Numbered from the stretch's first letter, positions 44,537 through 54,354 are shown. The stretch is DNA of 64,000 nucleotides from Actinoplanes sichuanensis (GCF_033097365.1 NZ_AP028461.1:6262001-6326000); one strand, 5' to 3'. Notes: a model not told the origin generated them from the letters alone. Program-made: numbers and translations.

Positions 44537-44827
44537 GACTGTGGATGAAGACACCCGACGCCGCAGGCAGGCAGGCCCGACTGTGGACGAGAACGCCCGA
44601 CGCCGATCGCGGGAGAGCCAGACTATGGACGACGACACCCCACCCTCCCGGCGGACAGGCCCGGCTGTGGATGAGGACACCTGGCGCTGGTGGCAAGTGG
44701 GCTGATTGAGGATGAGAACGCTCGGCACCGGTGACGAGTGGGCCGATTGCGGACGAGAACGCCCGGCACCGGTCACGAGTGGGGTCGTTGGGGATGGGGA
44801 CGCCCGGCGCCGCCGGTGGGCGGGCCG
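44537..44827. repeat. Seven degenerate 41-42 bp tandem repeats
   Basis: Units of the form GACTGTGGA(T/C)GA-GA-ACGCCCG-CGCCG begin at 44537, 44579, 44621, 44663, 44704, 44745 and 44786. The first four have a 42-bp period and the last three a 41-bp period, so any coding frame breaks midway. It sits between the GH31 and PL4 genes, and its last unit merges with the GH31 terminator. It is a diverged minisatellite of unknown role. Confidence 0.8.
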
Positions 44828-44833
44828 GGCGTC
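44799..44833 (-). terminator. Hairpin terminator of the sugar-transporter/GH31 operon
   Basis: GACGCCCGGC and GCCGGGCGTC form a perfect 10-bp stem with a GC-rich loop. It lies 9 bp beyond the GH31 stop codon on the minus strand. Confidence 0.7.
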
Positions 44834-44841
44834 GGTAGCTG

Positions 44842-47103
44842 CTAGCCCAGGGTGAGGGTGCAGCTGTCTTCTTCGGCGGCCAGGTCGGTCACCGTGGAAC
44901 CGATCTGGACCCGCCAGGGGAGGGCGTCGCCCATTCGGCCCACCACCACGTCGTCGCCGGAGCGGGAGACCGTGAAGACCGTGTCGGCGCCGGTCGGGCC
45001 GGGGACGACGACCGCGGTGCGGCCCTCGGCCGGCTCGAACAGGTGCAGGGTCACGCCGTCGCGGTAGTCGTAGTCAGGGCGGTCCTGGCGGGATCCGACC
45101 GGGAGGATCGTGCCGGGGCGCACCAGCAGCGGGGCCGTCTCGAAACCGTGGGTCTCGGTGACCCAGCGCGGGCCCTCGATCGTCGAAGCGGTTCCGGGGG
45201 CCGGAAGGTAGCGGGTCCACCGGCCCGACGGGACGTAGTAGGAGACTTCGCCACCGGCGGTGAAGACCGGCGCCACCAGCAGGTCGGGGCCGAGCATGTA
45301 CTGGCGGTCCAGGTAGGTGACGGCCGGGTCGTGCGGGAACGCGACCGGCATCGGCCGCATCACCGGAAGGCCGGTCAGGTGGGCTTCGCGGGCGGCGCCG
45401 AAGATGTACGGCATCAGCCGGTACTTGAGGTGGGTGAAGGACCGCAGCACGTCCACGGCCTCCTCGTCGAACAGCCACGGCACCCGGTACGAGGAGCTGC
45501 CGTGCAACCGGCTGTGTGACGACAGCAGGCCGAACGCCACCCAGCGCTTGAACACCGCGGGGTCGGGCATGCCCTCGAAACCGCCGATGTCGTGGCTCCA
45601 GAAACCGAAACCGGACGACATCAGGGACAGTCCGCCGCGCAGGCTCTCCGCCATCGACTCGTAGGTGCTGGAGTTGTCGCCGCCCCAGTGCACCGGGAAC
45701 TGCTGCCCGCCGACGGTCGCCGACCGGGCGAACAGGACCGCCTCGCCCTCGCCTTTCGCCTGCCGCAGGACGTCGAAGACGACCTGGTTGTAGAGCTGGG
45801 TGTAGTAGTTGTGCATGCGTTCCGGGTCGGATCCGTCATGCCACACCACGTCGGTGGGGACGCGCTCACCGAAGTCCGACTTGAACGCGTCGACACCCAT
45901 CTCGACCAGTCCGCGGAGTTTTCCCGCATACCATTCGCGAGCAGCAGGGTTGGTGAAGTCGACGAGCGCCATCCCGGCCTGCCACAGGTCCCACTGGAAG
46001 ACGTCGCCGTTGGGACGTTTCACGAGAAAGCCGGAAGCGGCTCCCTCGGCGAAGAGTGGGGACCGCTGGGCGATGTACGGGTTGATCCACAGACAGGTGC
46101 GAAGGCCCCGGTCGGCGAGCCGTTTGAGCATGCCCGGCGGGTCCGGGAAGACGCGCGGGTCCCACTCGAAGTCGCACCAGTTGAATTCGCGCATCCAGAA
46201 GCAGTCGAAGTGGAACACCGACAGCGGCAGGTCCCGGTCGGCCATCCCGCCGACGAACTTGTTGACCGTCTCCTCGTCGTAGTCGGTGGTGAACGACGTG
46301 GTCAGCCACAGTCCGAACGACCAGGCCGGCGGCAGCGCGGGCCGGCCGGTCAGCGCGGTGTACTTGCGGATGATGTCGGCCGGCGTAGGACCGTAGACGA
46401 CCAGGTAGGACAGGCTCTGCCCGGCGACGCTGAACTGGGTGCGGGTGACCATCTCGGAGGCGACCTCGAAGGACACCTTGCCCGGATGGTCGACGAGGAC
46501 CCCGTACCCCCCGTTGGTGAGATAGAAGGGGACGTTCTTGTACGCCTGCTCGGAGCTGGTGCCGCCGTCCTCCTGCCAGACGTCGATGGTCTGGCCGTTC
46601 TTGATCAGCGGCCCGAACCGCTCGCCGAGGCCGTAGACGACGTGCCCGACACCGAGGTCGAGCTGCTCGTGGACGTAGCTGCCGTCGGGCCCGTCGGCGA
46701 TGCCGATGCCCTTCCAGCCGCTGCCGGTGAGCCGCCGGCCGTCGGCGTCGAGGAAGTCGAGGGCCCAGTGGTCGCCGTCGGAGACCCGGGCGGTCAGCGC
46801 GCCGGAGGTGATCGAGCGACTGTCGACGGAGACGTCACCGGGTTCGCCGGAAATCGCGAAATTCGGGGACTTGGAGCGCTCTCCCTGGAAGTGGGAGATG
46901 GTGACCCGGATGACGTCCGGTGCGGGCGCCGACAGGTCGACGGTGATCAGGGCGGAGTTGAGGGTGTCACCGCGGTGCGTGATCGGCCTGGTCGCGGCCC
47001 AGGCGGTGAGCGTGTCCGGTCCGGTCGCCGTGTCCTGCAGGTGGGCGGGGTGCAGCACGGTGAAGCCCGCGCGCTTGCGCCAATAGCCGTCGGTGAACTT
47101 CAC
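44842..47103 (-). CDS. yicI: Alpha-xylosidase, glycoside hydrolase family 31 (YicI-like)
   Basis: A 753-residue cytoplasmic enzyme that removes alpha-xylosyl residues from xyloglucan-type oligosaccharides. The N-terminus MKFTDGYW is characteristic of YicI. Catalytic nucleophile is Asp410 (FKSDFGER), acid/base Asp476 (HWGGDNSS), and the conserved substrate loops 'FHFDCFWMREFNWCDF' and 'FWSHDIGGFEG' are intact. It has no signal peptide, so imported oligosaccharides are cut inside the cell, which fits its place as last gene after the ABC transporter. The start follows the permease gene by about 10 bp. Confidence 0.93.
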   Translation of the reverse strand: MKFTDGYWRKRAGFTVLHPAHLQDTATGPDTLTAWAATRPITHRGDTLNSALITVDLSAPAPDVIRVTISHFQGERSKSPNFAISGEPGDVSVDSRSITSGALTARVSDGDHWALDFLDADGRRLTGSGWKGIGIADGPDGSYVHEQLDLGVGHVVYGLGERFGPLIKNGQTIDVWQEDGGTSSEQAYKNVPFYLTNGGYGVLVDHPGKVSFEVASEMVTRTQFSVAGQSLSYLVVYGPTPADIIRKYTALTGRPALPPAWSFGLWLTTSFTTDYDEETVNKFVGGMADRDLPLSVFHFDCFWMREFNWCDFEWDPRVFPDPPGMLKRLADRGLRTCLWINPYIAQRSPLFAEGAASGFLVKRPNGDVFQWDLWQAGMALVDFTNPAAREWYAGKLRGLVEMGVDAFKSDFGERVPTDVVWHDGSDPERMHNYYTQLYNQVVFDVLRQAKGEGEAVLFARSATVGGQQFPVHWGGDNSSTYESMAESLRGGLSLMSSGFGFWSHDIGGFEGMPDPAVFKRWVAFGLLSSHSRLHGSSSYRVPWLFDEEAVDVLRSFTHLKYRLMPYIFGAAREAHLTGLPVMRPMPVAFPHDPAVTYLDRQYMLGPDLLVAPVFTAGGEVSYYVPSGRWTRYLPAPGTASTIEGPRWVTETHGFETAPLLVRPGTILPVGSRQDRPDYDYRDGVTLHLFEPAEGRTAVVVPGPTGADTVFTVSRSGDDVVVGRMGDALPWRVQIGSTVTDLAAEEDSCTLTLG

Positions 47104-47113
47104 GAAAAGTCCT

Positions 47114-47995
47114 TTACTTGATGGCGCCGGCGGCGATGCCGCGCGTGAGAGTCCGCTGGAAGATCAGGAAGAAGAGGATCGCGGGGAGGATGCCGATCAG
47201 GGCGGAGGCGCTGGTCGTGGTGGCGTCCATCATCCGGTCGCCCTGCAGGACACCGAGGGCGACGGGAACGGTCTGGTTGTCGTTGGAGACGAGGAAGACC
47301 AGGGGGAGGAAGAACTCGTTCCAGGTCCAGATGAAGAAGAACGTGAACAGCACCGCGAGGGTGGGGCCGCTGACCGGCACGACGACCCGCCACAGGGTCC
47401 GCCACTTTCCGGCGCCGTCGACGGAGGCCGCGTCCAGCAACTCCCGGGGGAATTCGGTGTAGACCGAGGTCAGCAGGTACGTACCGAACGCGCTCTGGAT
47501 GACCGTGAAGATGATGATGATCGCGAACAGGCTGTCGTAGAGCCCCACCTCCTTGGAGATGTAGTACAGCGGGTAGACCAGCACCTCCTGCGGCAGCAGG
47601 TTCGCGACCAGGAAGAACACCAGGAACCAGACGCGGCCTTTGACCCGGCCGATGCCCAGGGCGTACGCGTTGAGGATCGACAGCACCACGCCGAGCACCG
47701 CCACCACCAGCGCGGTGACGAAACTGTTCAGGAGTTTCTGGCCGAAGTTCACCCGGTTCCAGAAGTCGACGATGCCGTCCCAGTAGAGGCTGCCGGGGAT
47801 CGACAGCGGCCCGTTGGCGGCGTAGTCGGCCGGGCTCTTGACCGCGTTGACGGCGATCACCAGCAGCGGCCCGACCAGGAGCAGCAGCAGGACGAGAAGC
47901 GCGACGAGGACGGCCCAACGCAGCGGGTTGCGGTGCCGGAGGGCCGACGGCGCCTGCTGCGAGACAGCCGGCGGCGCCTCTTTCACAACGGTCAT
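47114..47995 (-). CDS. Carbohydrate ABC transporter permease (MalG-like)
   Basis: A 293-residue membrane protein with six helices. A cytoplasmic Pro/Ala-rich N-terminus (MTVVKEAPPAVSQQAPS) precedes the first. The EAA coupling loop is 'ELLDAASVDGAGKWRTLWRVVVP'. The ATG overlaps the stop of the MalF-like gene (ATGA). No ATPase gene is in the cluster, so it must share a multipurpose MsiK-type ATPase encoded elsewhere, as in other actinobacteria. Confidence 0.9.
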   Translation of the reverse strand: MTVVKEAPPAVSQQAPSALRHRNPLRWAVLVALLVLLLLLVGPLLVIAVNAVKSPADYAANGPLSIPGSLYWDGIVDFWNRVNFGQKLLNSFVTALVVAVLGVVLSILNAYALGIGRVKGRVWFLVFFLVANLLPQEVLVYPLYYISKEVGLYDSLFAIIIIFTVIQSAFGTYLLTSVYTEFPRELLDAASVDGAGKWRTLWRVVVPVSGPTLAVLFTFFFIWTWNEFFLPLVFLVSNDNQTVPVALGVLQGDRMMDATTTSASALIGILPAILFFLIFQRTLTRGIAAGAIK

Positions 47996-48882
47996 CGGAG
48001 CTCCTCCGAACGGTGCTGGAGACGGAGGAACAGGAAGGCGAGGGCCACGATCAGCACGGTCAGTACGGTGGAGATCGCGGAGCCGTACCCGACCTGGGCC
48101 TTCTCGAAGAAGTTCTTGTAGGCGAAGTAGGACGGCACCAGGGTGGAGTTGCTCGGGCCGCCCTTGGTGAGCACGAAGACCTGGCCGAAGATCTTCAGCG
48201 CGGCGATCGTGGTGGTGATCAGCACGACGTAGAACTCGGGCCGGATCATGTGCACGGTGATCTTGCGGAACCGCTGCCACCAGGTCGCGCCGTCCAGGTC
48301 GGCCGCCTCGTAGAGCGACGGGTCGATCCGCGACAGCCCGGACATGAACATCACGACCGGGTAGCCGATCTGGAACCAGATCATCACCAGCATCACGCTG
48401 TACAGCGCGTAGTCGGGGTCGCCGAGCCAGTTCTTCGCCAGCCCGCCCAGCCCGACCGCTTCCAGGATCCGGTTGAGCGCGCCGTAGCTGGGGTGCAGGA
48501 TCCAGCTCCAGATGATGCCGGTGACCGCCACCGGAATGACCTGCGGCAGGTAGTAGCCGGAGCGGAACAGGCCGGCCCACCGATCACCGAACTTCTTGCC
48601 CACGTAGTCGAACAGGACTGCCGCCAGCACCAGGCCGAGCAGCGTCGGGATGATCGCCATCGCGAACACGAGCAGGCCGATGTTGCCGAACGACTGCCAG
48701 AACAGGGTGTCGCCGAACAGCCGGGTGTAGTTGTCGAAGCCGACCCAGCGCGGGTCGCCGACGCCGGTCCACTTGGTGAAGCTGACGTACACGGTCATCA
48801 CCAGCGGCACCACGATCACCAAGAGCGAGGCGAGCACACCGGGAATCAGATACAGCGCGTAACCGCGGTTACGACCGGCCAT
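47992..48882 (-). CDS. Carbohydrate ABC transporter permease (MalF-like)
   Basis: A 296-residue membrane protein with six helices and the EAA loop 'LYEAADLDGATWWQRFRKITV'. It pairs with the MalG-like permease, whose start overlaps its stop. It follows the binding-protein gene by 59 bp. Confidence 0.9.
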   Translation of the reverse strand: MAGRNRGYALYLIPGVLASLLVIVVPLVMTVYVSFTKWTGVGDPRWVGFDNYTRLFGDTLFWQSFGNIGLLVFAMAIIPTLLGLVLAAVLFDYVGKKFGDRWAGLFRSGYYLPQVIPVAVTGIIWSWILHPSYGALNRILEAVGLGGLAKNWLGDPDYALYSVMLVMIWFQIGYPVVMFMSGLSRIDPSLYEAADLDGATWWQRFRKITVHMIRPEFYVVLITTTIAALKIFGQVFVLTKGGPSNSTLVPSYFAYKNFFEKAQVGYGSAISTVLTVLIVALAFLFLRLQHRSEELR

Positions 48883-48941
48883 GCCGGACCCCTTTCCTCG
48901 CGCGGCGCAGGCGGCTGGTCACCGCCCGCGCCGCGCCACAC

Positions 48942-50249
48942 TCACTTGCCGAGGTCGGACAGGTTCTCGTTGTACGGCTTCGCGATCTCGTCGAGGAAGG
49001 CGTCCGGCGTCTTCGAGCCGTTGATCAGGCCCTGGGTGCCCGCCACGAGGACGTCGTAGTAGCCGGGCGCCGGCCAGTCCGGGTAGAAGGCCAGGCCGTC
49101 CGCGGTCGAGATCTTGTTGAAGGTCTCGACCAGTTCCTTGTTCTTCGGGTCGGTGATCGCCGCCGGGTCCGCCGCGACCGGGACACCGCCGCTGTTGCCG
49201 AGCAGCGCCTGCACCTCAGGCTGCATGGTGATGTCGATGAAGTCGTACGCCAGCGCCTTGGCCTTGCTCTTCTCCGGCACCACCCAGAGGTTGCCGCTGG
49301 AGCCCGGGTGCAGGGTGTTGCCCGGGAAGAGGAACGTGCCCCACTCGAAGTCCTTGATCTCGGAGGCGAACCGGCCGTACCACCAGGAGCCGGAGATCAG
49401 GATCGGGAACTTGCCTTGAGTGAACGAGACACCCATGTCCTCGGCCTTGATGCCGGCCGAGTCCTTGCTGATGTAGCCCTTGGAAACCCAGTCGGCGAAG
49501 GTCTGCGCGCCGTAGGTGAACTGCGGCCCCTTGAAGTCGACCTTGTTCGTGTAGAGCTGGTAGTCGTTGACGAACGCCCGGTCCGACTTCGACAGGGCCA
49601 GCTCGTAGAAGATCTGCTGCGCCGGGTATTCGGCGCCACCGACGGCGAGCGGGGTCACCTTGTTCTGCACGAAGGTGTCCATCACCTTGGTGAACTCGTC
49701 GAACGAGGTCGGGACGGCCAGCTTGTACTGGTCGAACATCTTCTTGTTGTAGTAGACGGTCACGAACTCGCCGTAGTTGGGCACGCCGAAGACCTTGCCG
49801 TTGCCCATGATGCCGTCTTCGTCGTACTTCGCCGTCGTCTGCAGGCTGGAACTCAGCTTCTTGTCCCAGCCGCGCTTGGTGAACTCGTCCGACAGGTCGG
49901 TGAGCAGGCCCTGCTTGGAGAGCAGACCGGCGGTCGCGTTGCCCTTGTTGTACTCGAGGATGTCCGGGGCGCTGTCGGAGTTGAGGATCATCTGGGCGTT
50001 CTGCTGGATCTGCTCGAAGCCCTTCTCCTCGAACTTCACCTCGACGCCGGGGTGGCTGGCCTTGAACAGCTCGATCGCCTTGTTCCAGGCGATGCCCATG
50101 GCACTGTTCGGGCCTTCGTAATGCCACAGGGTCAGGGACTTGGCGTCGGCGCCCTCGGTCGAGGTGTCGTCACTGCTGCACGCGGTGAGACCGAGGGTCG
50201 CTGCCAGCAAAAGAGCACCGGCCGCGAGACCGGATCGTGATCGGAGCAT
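48942..50249 (-). CDS. Sugar ABC transporter substrate-binding lipoprotein
   Basis: A 435-residue family 1 extracellular solute-binding protein. The lipobox LTAC puts the lipidated Cys at residue 24. The mature part begins 'KSLTLWHYEGPNSAMGIAW', with the usual 'YPAQQIFYELALS' and 'GKFPILISGSWWYGRF' segments. The neighbouring alpha-xylosidase and GH3 genes suggest xyloglucan or related plant oligosaccharides. GGAGGAA precedes the ATG, and a perfect LacI-type palindrome lies 40 bp upstream. Confidence 0.9.
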   Translation of the reverse strand: MLRSRSGLAAGALLLAATLGLTACSSDDTSTEGADAKSLTLWHYEGPNSAMGIAWNKAIELFKASHPGVEVKFEEKGFEQIQQNAQMILNSDSAPDILEYNKGNATAGLLSKQGLLTDLSDEFTKRGWDKKLSSSLQTTAKYDEDGIMGNGKVFGVPNYGEFVTVYYNKKMFDQYKLAVPTSFDEFTKVMDTFVQNKVTPLAVGGAEYPAQQIFYELALSKSDRAFVNDYQLYTNKVDFKGPQFTYGAQTFADWVSKGYISKDSAGIKAEDMGVSFTQGKFPILISGSWWYGRFASEIKDFEWGTFLFPGNTLHPGSSGNLWVVPEKSKAKALAYDFIDITMQPEVQALLGNSGGVPVAADPAAITDPKNKELVETFNKISTADGLAFYPDWPAPGYYDVLVAGTQGLINGSKTPDAFLDEIAKPYNENLSDLGK

Positions 50250-50288
50250 AACCGTTCCTCCCGGAGGAATGAGAGCGGGAAGTCCTCG

Positions 50289-50308
50289 TCGTCGAAGCGC
50301 TTCGACGA
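50289..50308. promoter_or_regulatory. LacI-type operator upstream of the sugar transporter operon
   Basis: TCGTCGAAGCGCTTCGACGA is a perfect 20-bp palindrome with the CG centre usual for LacI/GalR sites. It lies 40 bp upstream of the binding-protein start, between that gene and the lacI-family gene. The same 16-bp core recurs before the GH3 gene. Confidence 0.75.
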
Positions 50309-50348
50309 TCGGCCTTGTCGAGACGCTATGGAACGAGCCCGCTTCATG

Positions 50349-51365
50349 TCAACGGTGTGACGGCGAGATTTCGCGGCACGAGTCGCGCTCGACCAGGCTG
50401 GGCGCCAGCAGCCTGGTGTACTCGACGCGGCGCCCGTCCAGCAGCCGCATCGCGGTCTCCACGGCCAGGGTGCCGACGTCGTGCGCCGGAATGTCGATCG
50501 AGGTCAGGTTGATCGGCATCGCCATCGCCACGTCACGCGGGCAGACGGCGACGATGGAGACGTCGTCGGGCACCCGGCGGCCGGTGGCGTGCAGCAGATC
50601 GAGCAGGGGCCGCAGCGCCTCCTCATTGTGCACCACCAGGGCGGTGATCCCGTCGAGTTCGGCGTCCAGGTCGGCCAGGCAGGACCGCACCCCCTCGGCG
50701 CCCGGCTCGCACGGGTGCGTGACCGTACGCAGGTCGAGCTCGGCCGACGCCTCCAGGAACCCGGTGAGGAACCGGTCGGCGTAGGTGGTCTGCCGCTTGT
50801 ACACCGCCGGGGACGGGCCGACCAGGCCGATCTTGCGGTGCCCGTGCCCGGCCAGATGGGTGAGCGCCTCGCGGGCGGCGGCGCCGAAGTCCAGGTCGAC
50901 GCAGGCGATCCCGGTGTGGTCGGACGGCAGGCCGATCAACACCGACGGCTGCTTGAGCTTGCGCAGCGCCGGGATCCGCAGATCGTCGCGCTCGAGGTCC
51001 ATCAGTATCAACGCGTCGACCATGGTGCTGTGCGCGACCCGCTCCAGCCCGGCGGTGCCCTCGTCCTTGGTCAGAAGCAGGACATCATGGTTGTACGACC
51101 GGGCCGCCGTCACCACCGCCGTCGCGAACTGCATGATCACCGGCACGTTGACGTCCACCCGCAGCGGCGCGACCAGGGCGATCACATTCGTCTTGCTGCT
51201 CGCCAGGGCACGTGCGCCGGCGTGCGGGTGGAAGCCGAGCTCGGCGATCGCGGCCTGCACCCGGGCGCGGGTCTCGGCCGAGATCGGGCGGCGGCCGCTC
51301 AGGACGTAGGACACCGTGCTCGGCGAGACCCCCGCCGCTTTGGCGACATCGTTGATCGTCGGCAT
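50349..51365 (-). CDS. LacI-family transcriptional regulator of the plant-oligosaccharide cluster
   Basis: A 338-residue repressor. N-terminal HTH and hinge are 'TINDVAKAAGVSPSTVSYVLSG' and 'RARVQAAIAELGFHPHAGARAL'. The rest is a periplasmic-binding-protein-like effector domain. ATG 51365 (MPTINDVAK) is fixed by GGGGAGG just upstream. An earlier in-frame start at 51386 would precede the ribosome site. The gene sits between the GH3 gene and the transporter operon, both of which carry the TCGAAGCGCTTCGA palindrome, so it most likely represses both. Confidence 0.9.
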   Translation of the reverse strand: MPTINDVAKAAGVSPSTVSYVLSGRRPISAETRARVQAAIAELGFHPHAGARALASSKTNVIALVAPLRVDVNVPVIMQFATAVVTAARSYNHDVLLLTKDEGTAGLERVAHSTMVDALILMDLERDDLRIPALRKLKQPSVLIGLPSDHTGIACVDLDFGAAAREALTHLAGHGHRKIGLVGPSPAVYKRQTTYADRFLTGFLEASAELDLRTVTHPCEPGAEGVRSCLADLDAELDGITALVVHNEEALRPLLDLLHATGRRVPDDVSIVAVCPRDVAMAMPINLTSIDIPAHDVGTLAVETAMRLLDGRRVEYTRLLAPSLVERDSCREISPSHR

Positions 51366-51453
51366 TGAGCCTCCCCAGGTCGCCACAGCCGGTCCTTCCG
51401 CCGATCCTACTGATCAGCGGGGGTGCACCCGGACGGGCACACCCCCGCCCCGG

Positions 51454-54354
51454 TCAGGTGATGCTGAACGTGGCCAGGCGTACCCCCGGGCTCGGCAGCA
51501 GGTAGACCGTCTGGCGGCCGGAGAAGCGGGCCAGGGTGGCGGTCGCCGTCGTGTAGTCGTAGACGCCTCCCGGGCCGGCCACGGTCGCGGTGCCGAGCAG
51601 GCGGCCGGCCGGTGAGCCGAGCCGGACCTGGACGGTTCCGCTGCCCGAGGCCCGGGCCGTGAACGTCGTGCCACCACGCAGTGCCGCGTCCTTGAACGCC
51701 AGCCAGTCCCCCGCCGTGGTCGCGCCGACCACGGTGCCGGACGCCTTGCTCTCGTCGAGCAGCGCGACGCCGGAATAGTCGTCGAACGTCTCGGCCCGGG
51801 TGACCCGGGACAGATCGCGGGCCGGGATCGTCTCCCCCGTCACCCGCAGCGTCGCCCGCTGCCGGATGTCGTCCGACGACGAGCCGAGCAGGACGTCGTG
51901 GACCGAGGTCTCGGTCACCCAGCGCTGCCGGGTCTGGTCCCAGCGGGCGAGGTCCGCCGGACGCAGGTCGAACGTGACGGTCTTCGACTGACCGGCCGCG
52001 AGGGAGATCTTCTGGAAACCGCGGAGCTGCCTGGTCGCGGTGGCGTCCCGGGAGGTGCGCTGATGCGTGTAGAGCTGGACGACCTCGGCACCCGCGCGCT
52101 TGCCGGCGTTGGTCACGGTCACCGACACTCGGCCCGGCCTCATCGTGACGTCGCTATACCTGAACGAGCTGTAGGACAACCCGTGCCCGAAGGCGTAGAG
52201 CGGTTTCGCATCGCTGTACAGGTAGGTCTGCTTCGTCTTGACGATGTCGTACTGGAGCAGGTCGTCCGGCAGTTGCGAGACCGAGCGGGGCCAGGTCTGG
52301 GTGAGCCTGCCGGACGGGTTGACCGCGCCGTAGAGCACATCGGCGACCGCGTGTCCGGTCTCGGCACCGGCGTGCGTGGTCCACAGGATGCCCGGGACGT
52401 GCTGCTGCGCCCAGTTGATCGTCTGCGGATAGCTGCTCTGCACCACCACCACGGTCCGCGGGTTGGCCGCCTTGACCGCCTTGATCAGCGCCTCCTGGCG
52501 GGCGCCGAGGCCGAGTCCGGTCCGGTCGTGGACCTCACGGCCGGCGACGAACGGGTCGGTGCCGACGACGACCACGGCGGTCTGCGCCCTCCTCGCGCTC
52601 GCGGCGGCCTCGGCCACCCCGTCGACCAGCACCTCCCTGGTGAACCGGGTGGCGGCGGCGAGGTTGCCCAGGGTCAGGTTTCCGTCGCTGCCCACCGTCA
52701 CGTAGTCGGTGTCCGGGAACCACGACTCCTGGGTCTCGTAGCCCGCGTAGTGCAGCACGACCGTACCGTCGCCCTGGTCCTCGATCTTGAACTGCTCCTG
52801 GACGAACCAGCCGGTCGGGTCCTGGGCCTGGGTGACGAACGGGCCCCAGCCGTAGCCGACCAGCTTGCCGTTGGCGACGCTGCGCAACGTGGAGACGCCG
52901 TCGCCCCAGTCGATCGTGTCGAACTGGGCCGCCGTCGTCGGGCTGGTCTCGGTGAGGCTGACACTGCCCGAACCGGCGGTCACGTAACGGCCGGTGGCGG
53001 TGTCCTTCAGGACGATCCGGTCGGCGCCGGTTCCGGTGGACACCGTGGACGCCCGCTCGGTGATCCCATCGAGGACACTGACCCGATACGGGAGTTGCCC
53101 GCCGTACCAATCGCTGTAGAGCTTGTCGGCGACCGGGCCGACGACCGCGACCGACCCGCCCGCCTGGAGCGGCAGGATGCCGTTGTTCTTGAGCAGGACC
53201 GCGGCCTCGGCGGCGGTCTCCCGGGCCAGCGCGCGATGCGCCGGGCTGTCGATCACCGAGGGCGAGATTCCGGCGTACGGTCCACCGTCCGGATCGAACT
53301 CCCCCAGCCGGAAGCGGATGCTCAGCGCGTTGCCCGCCGATTCGTCCACATCGGCCTCGGTGATCAGGCCCTGCGCGAGCGCCTCCCGGACCGCGGTGAC
53401 CGTGGGTACGGCGTTGGTGTCGTTGACCGTGAAGCTGTCCAGGCCGGCCTTGAGGGTGGCCGCGTTCGCCTCGGCCTGGGTGGCGAAATAGGCCTGCGAC
53501 CCGGTCAGGTTGGTCGGCGCCCACGCATCACTGACGTTGAACAGCCGCTGGTCACTCCAGTCGCGGACCAGGGTGGCGAGGTCCGGGTCGACGGTGGCGG
53601 GCCGCCCGTTGATCAGGTTGTAGGAGGCCATCACCCCGGTCGCGGCGCTGTTGCGCAACGCGATCTCGAACGGTTTGCGGTCGTATTCGTTGAGCACCCG
53701 TTGCGGCACGTTGGACGAGGTCCGGTCGCGCAGTGTCTCGTTGTTGTAGGCGGCGTAGTGCTTGAGCGTCGGCGCGACCTTGAGGTGGTCCGGGTCGTCA
53801 CCCTGCAGCCCGTCGCCGTAGGCGGTGGCGATCGCGCCGGACAGCAGCGGGTCCTCCGAGTAGCCCTCCTCGTTGCGGCCCCAGCGCGGGTCACGCAGCA
53901 GGTTGACCACCGGCGCCCAGACGTTCAAGCCCCAGACCGTCGGGTTCTGCGCGTGGAAGCCGCGCAACTCGTCGCCGACCGCCGAACCGACCCGCTCGAT
54001 CAGGGCCGGGTCCCAGGTGCCGGCCAGGCCGACGGCCTGCGGGAAAACCGTCGCCGTGGCGTCGATCTTGGCTGAGTTGTCGTAGTAGTCGTTGGACCAG
54101 GCGACACCGTGCAGCGCCTCGGTGCCGGATTTGAAGACTTCCAGTCCGAGGCGTGGAATGGCCGGCTGATATTGGTGCAACAGCGAGATCTTCTCGTCCA
54201 GGGTGAGCCTGCCGAGCAGGTCATCGAGGCGGGTGGCCAGCGGAAGAGCCGGATTCCGGAACGGGTAGGCCGGGTCGGCGTGTGCCGCTCCCGGCGCCAG
54301 TGGGAGGACCAGGACGGCGGCCGCAAGCACGGCGAGACCGCGTCTGAGACGCAT
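51454..54354 (-). CDS. Secreted glycoside hydrolase family 3 enzyme with C-terminal CBM
   Basis: A 966-residue enzyme with a Sec signal peptide (cleavage near AAHA-DP). The GH3 N-terminal barrel has the conserved 'DPRWGRNEEGYSEDP' and 'LKHYAAYNN', and the nucleophile is Asp276 (FNVSDAWAP). The GH3 C-terminal domain is split by an inserted beta-rich module ('VLKDTATGRYVTAGSGSVSL' region, PA14- or fascin-like). It is followed by an FnIII-like domain and a terminal CBM6/35-like domain ('AGDWLAFKDAALRGGTTFTA'). Beta-glucosidase or beta-xylosidase activity is likely, but the substrate is not determined. It is preceded by a LacI-type operator. Confidence 0.9.
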   Translation of the reverse strand: MRLRRGLAVLAAAVLVLPLAPGAAHADPAYPFRNPALPLATRLDDLLGRLTLDEKISLLHQYQPAIPRLGLEVFKSGTEALHGVAWSNDYYDNSAKIDATATVFPQAVGLAGTWDPALIERVGSAVGDELRGFHAQNPTVWGLNVWAPVVNLLRDPRWGRNEEGYSEDPLLSGAIATAYGDGLQGDDPDHLKVAPTLKHYAAYNNETLRDRTSSNVPQRVLNEYDRKPFEIALRNSAATGVMASYNLINGRPATVDPDLATLVRDWSDQRLFNVSDAWAPTNLTGSQAYFATQAEANAATLKAGLDSFTVNDTNAVPTVTAVREALAQGLITEADVDESAGNALSIRFRLGEFDPDGGPYAGISPSVIDSPAHRALARETAAEAAVLLKNNGILPLQAGGSVAVVGPVADKLYSDWYGGQLPYRVSVLDGITERASTVSTGTGADRIVLKDTATGRYVTAGSGSVSLTETSPTTAAQFDTIDWGDGVSTLRSVANGKLVGYGWGPFVTQAQDPTGWFVQEQFKIEDQGDGTVVLHYAGYETQESWFPDTDYVTVGSDGNLTLGNLAAATRFTREVLVDGVAEAAASARRAQTAVVVVGTDPFVAGREVHDRTGLGLGARQEALIKAVKAANPRTVVVVQSSYPQTINWAQQHVPGILWTTHAGAETGHAVADVLYGAVNPSGRLTQTWPRSVSQLPDDLLQYDIVKTKQTYLYSDAKPLYAFGHGLSYSSFRYSDVTMRPGRVSVTVTNAGKRAGAEVVQLYTHQRTSRDATATRQLRGFQKISLAAGQSKTVTFDLRPADLARWDQTRQRWVTETSVHDVLLGSSSDDIRQRATLRVTGETIPARDLSRVTRAETFDDYSGVALLDESKASGTVVGATTAGDWLAFKDAALRGGTTFTARASGSGTVQVRLGSPAGRLLGTATVAGPGGVYDYTTATATLARFSGRQTVYLLPSPGVRLATFSIT

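Noticed and set aside
44386..44709. Possible 14-residue-repeat protein in the 42-bp array
   Set aside because: The period shifts to 41 bp after four copies and the frame ends there. No start signal is seen.
53500..54075. Plus-strand frame of 725 codons opposite the GH3 gene (51898-54075)
   Set aside because: The GH3 gene has a signal peptide, conserved barrel motifs and a nucleophile. The antisense frame is Arg/Gly/Val-rich without any domain.
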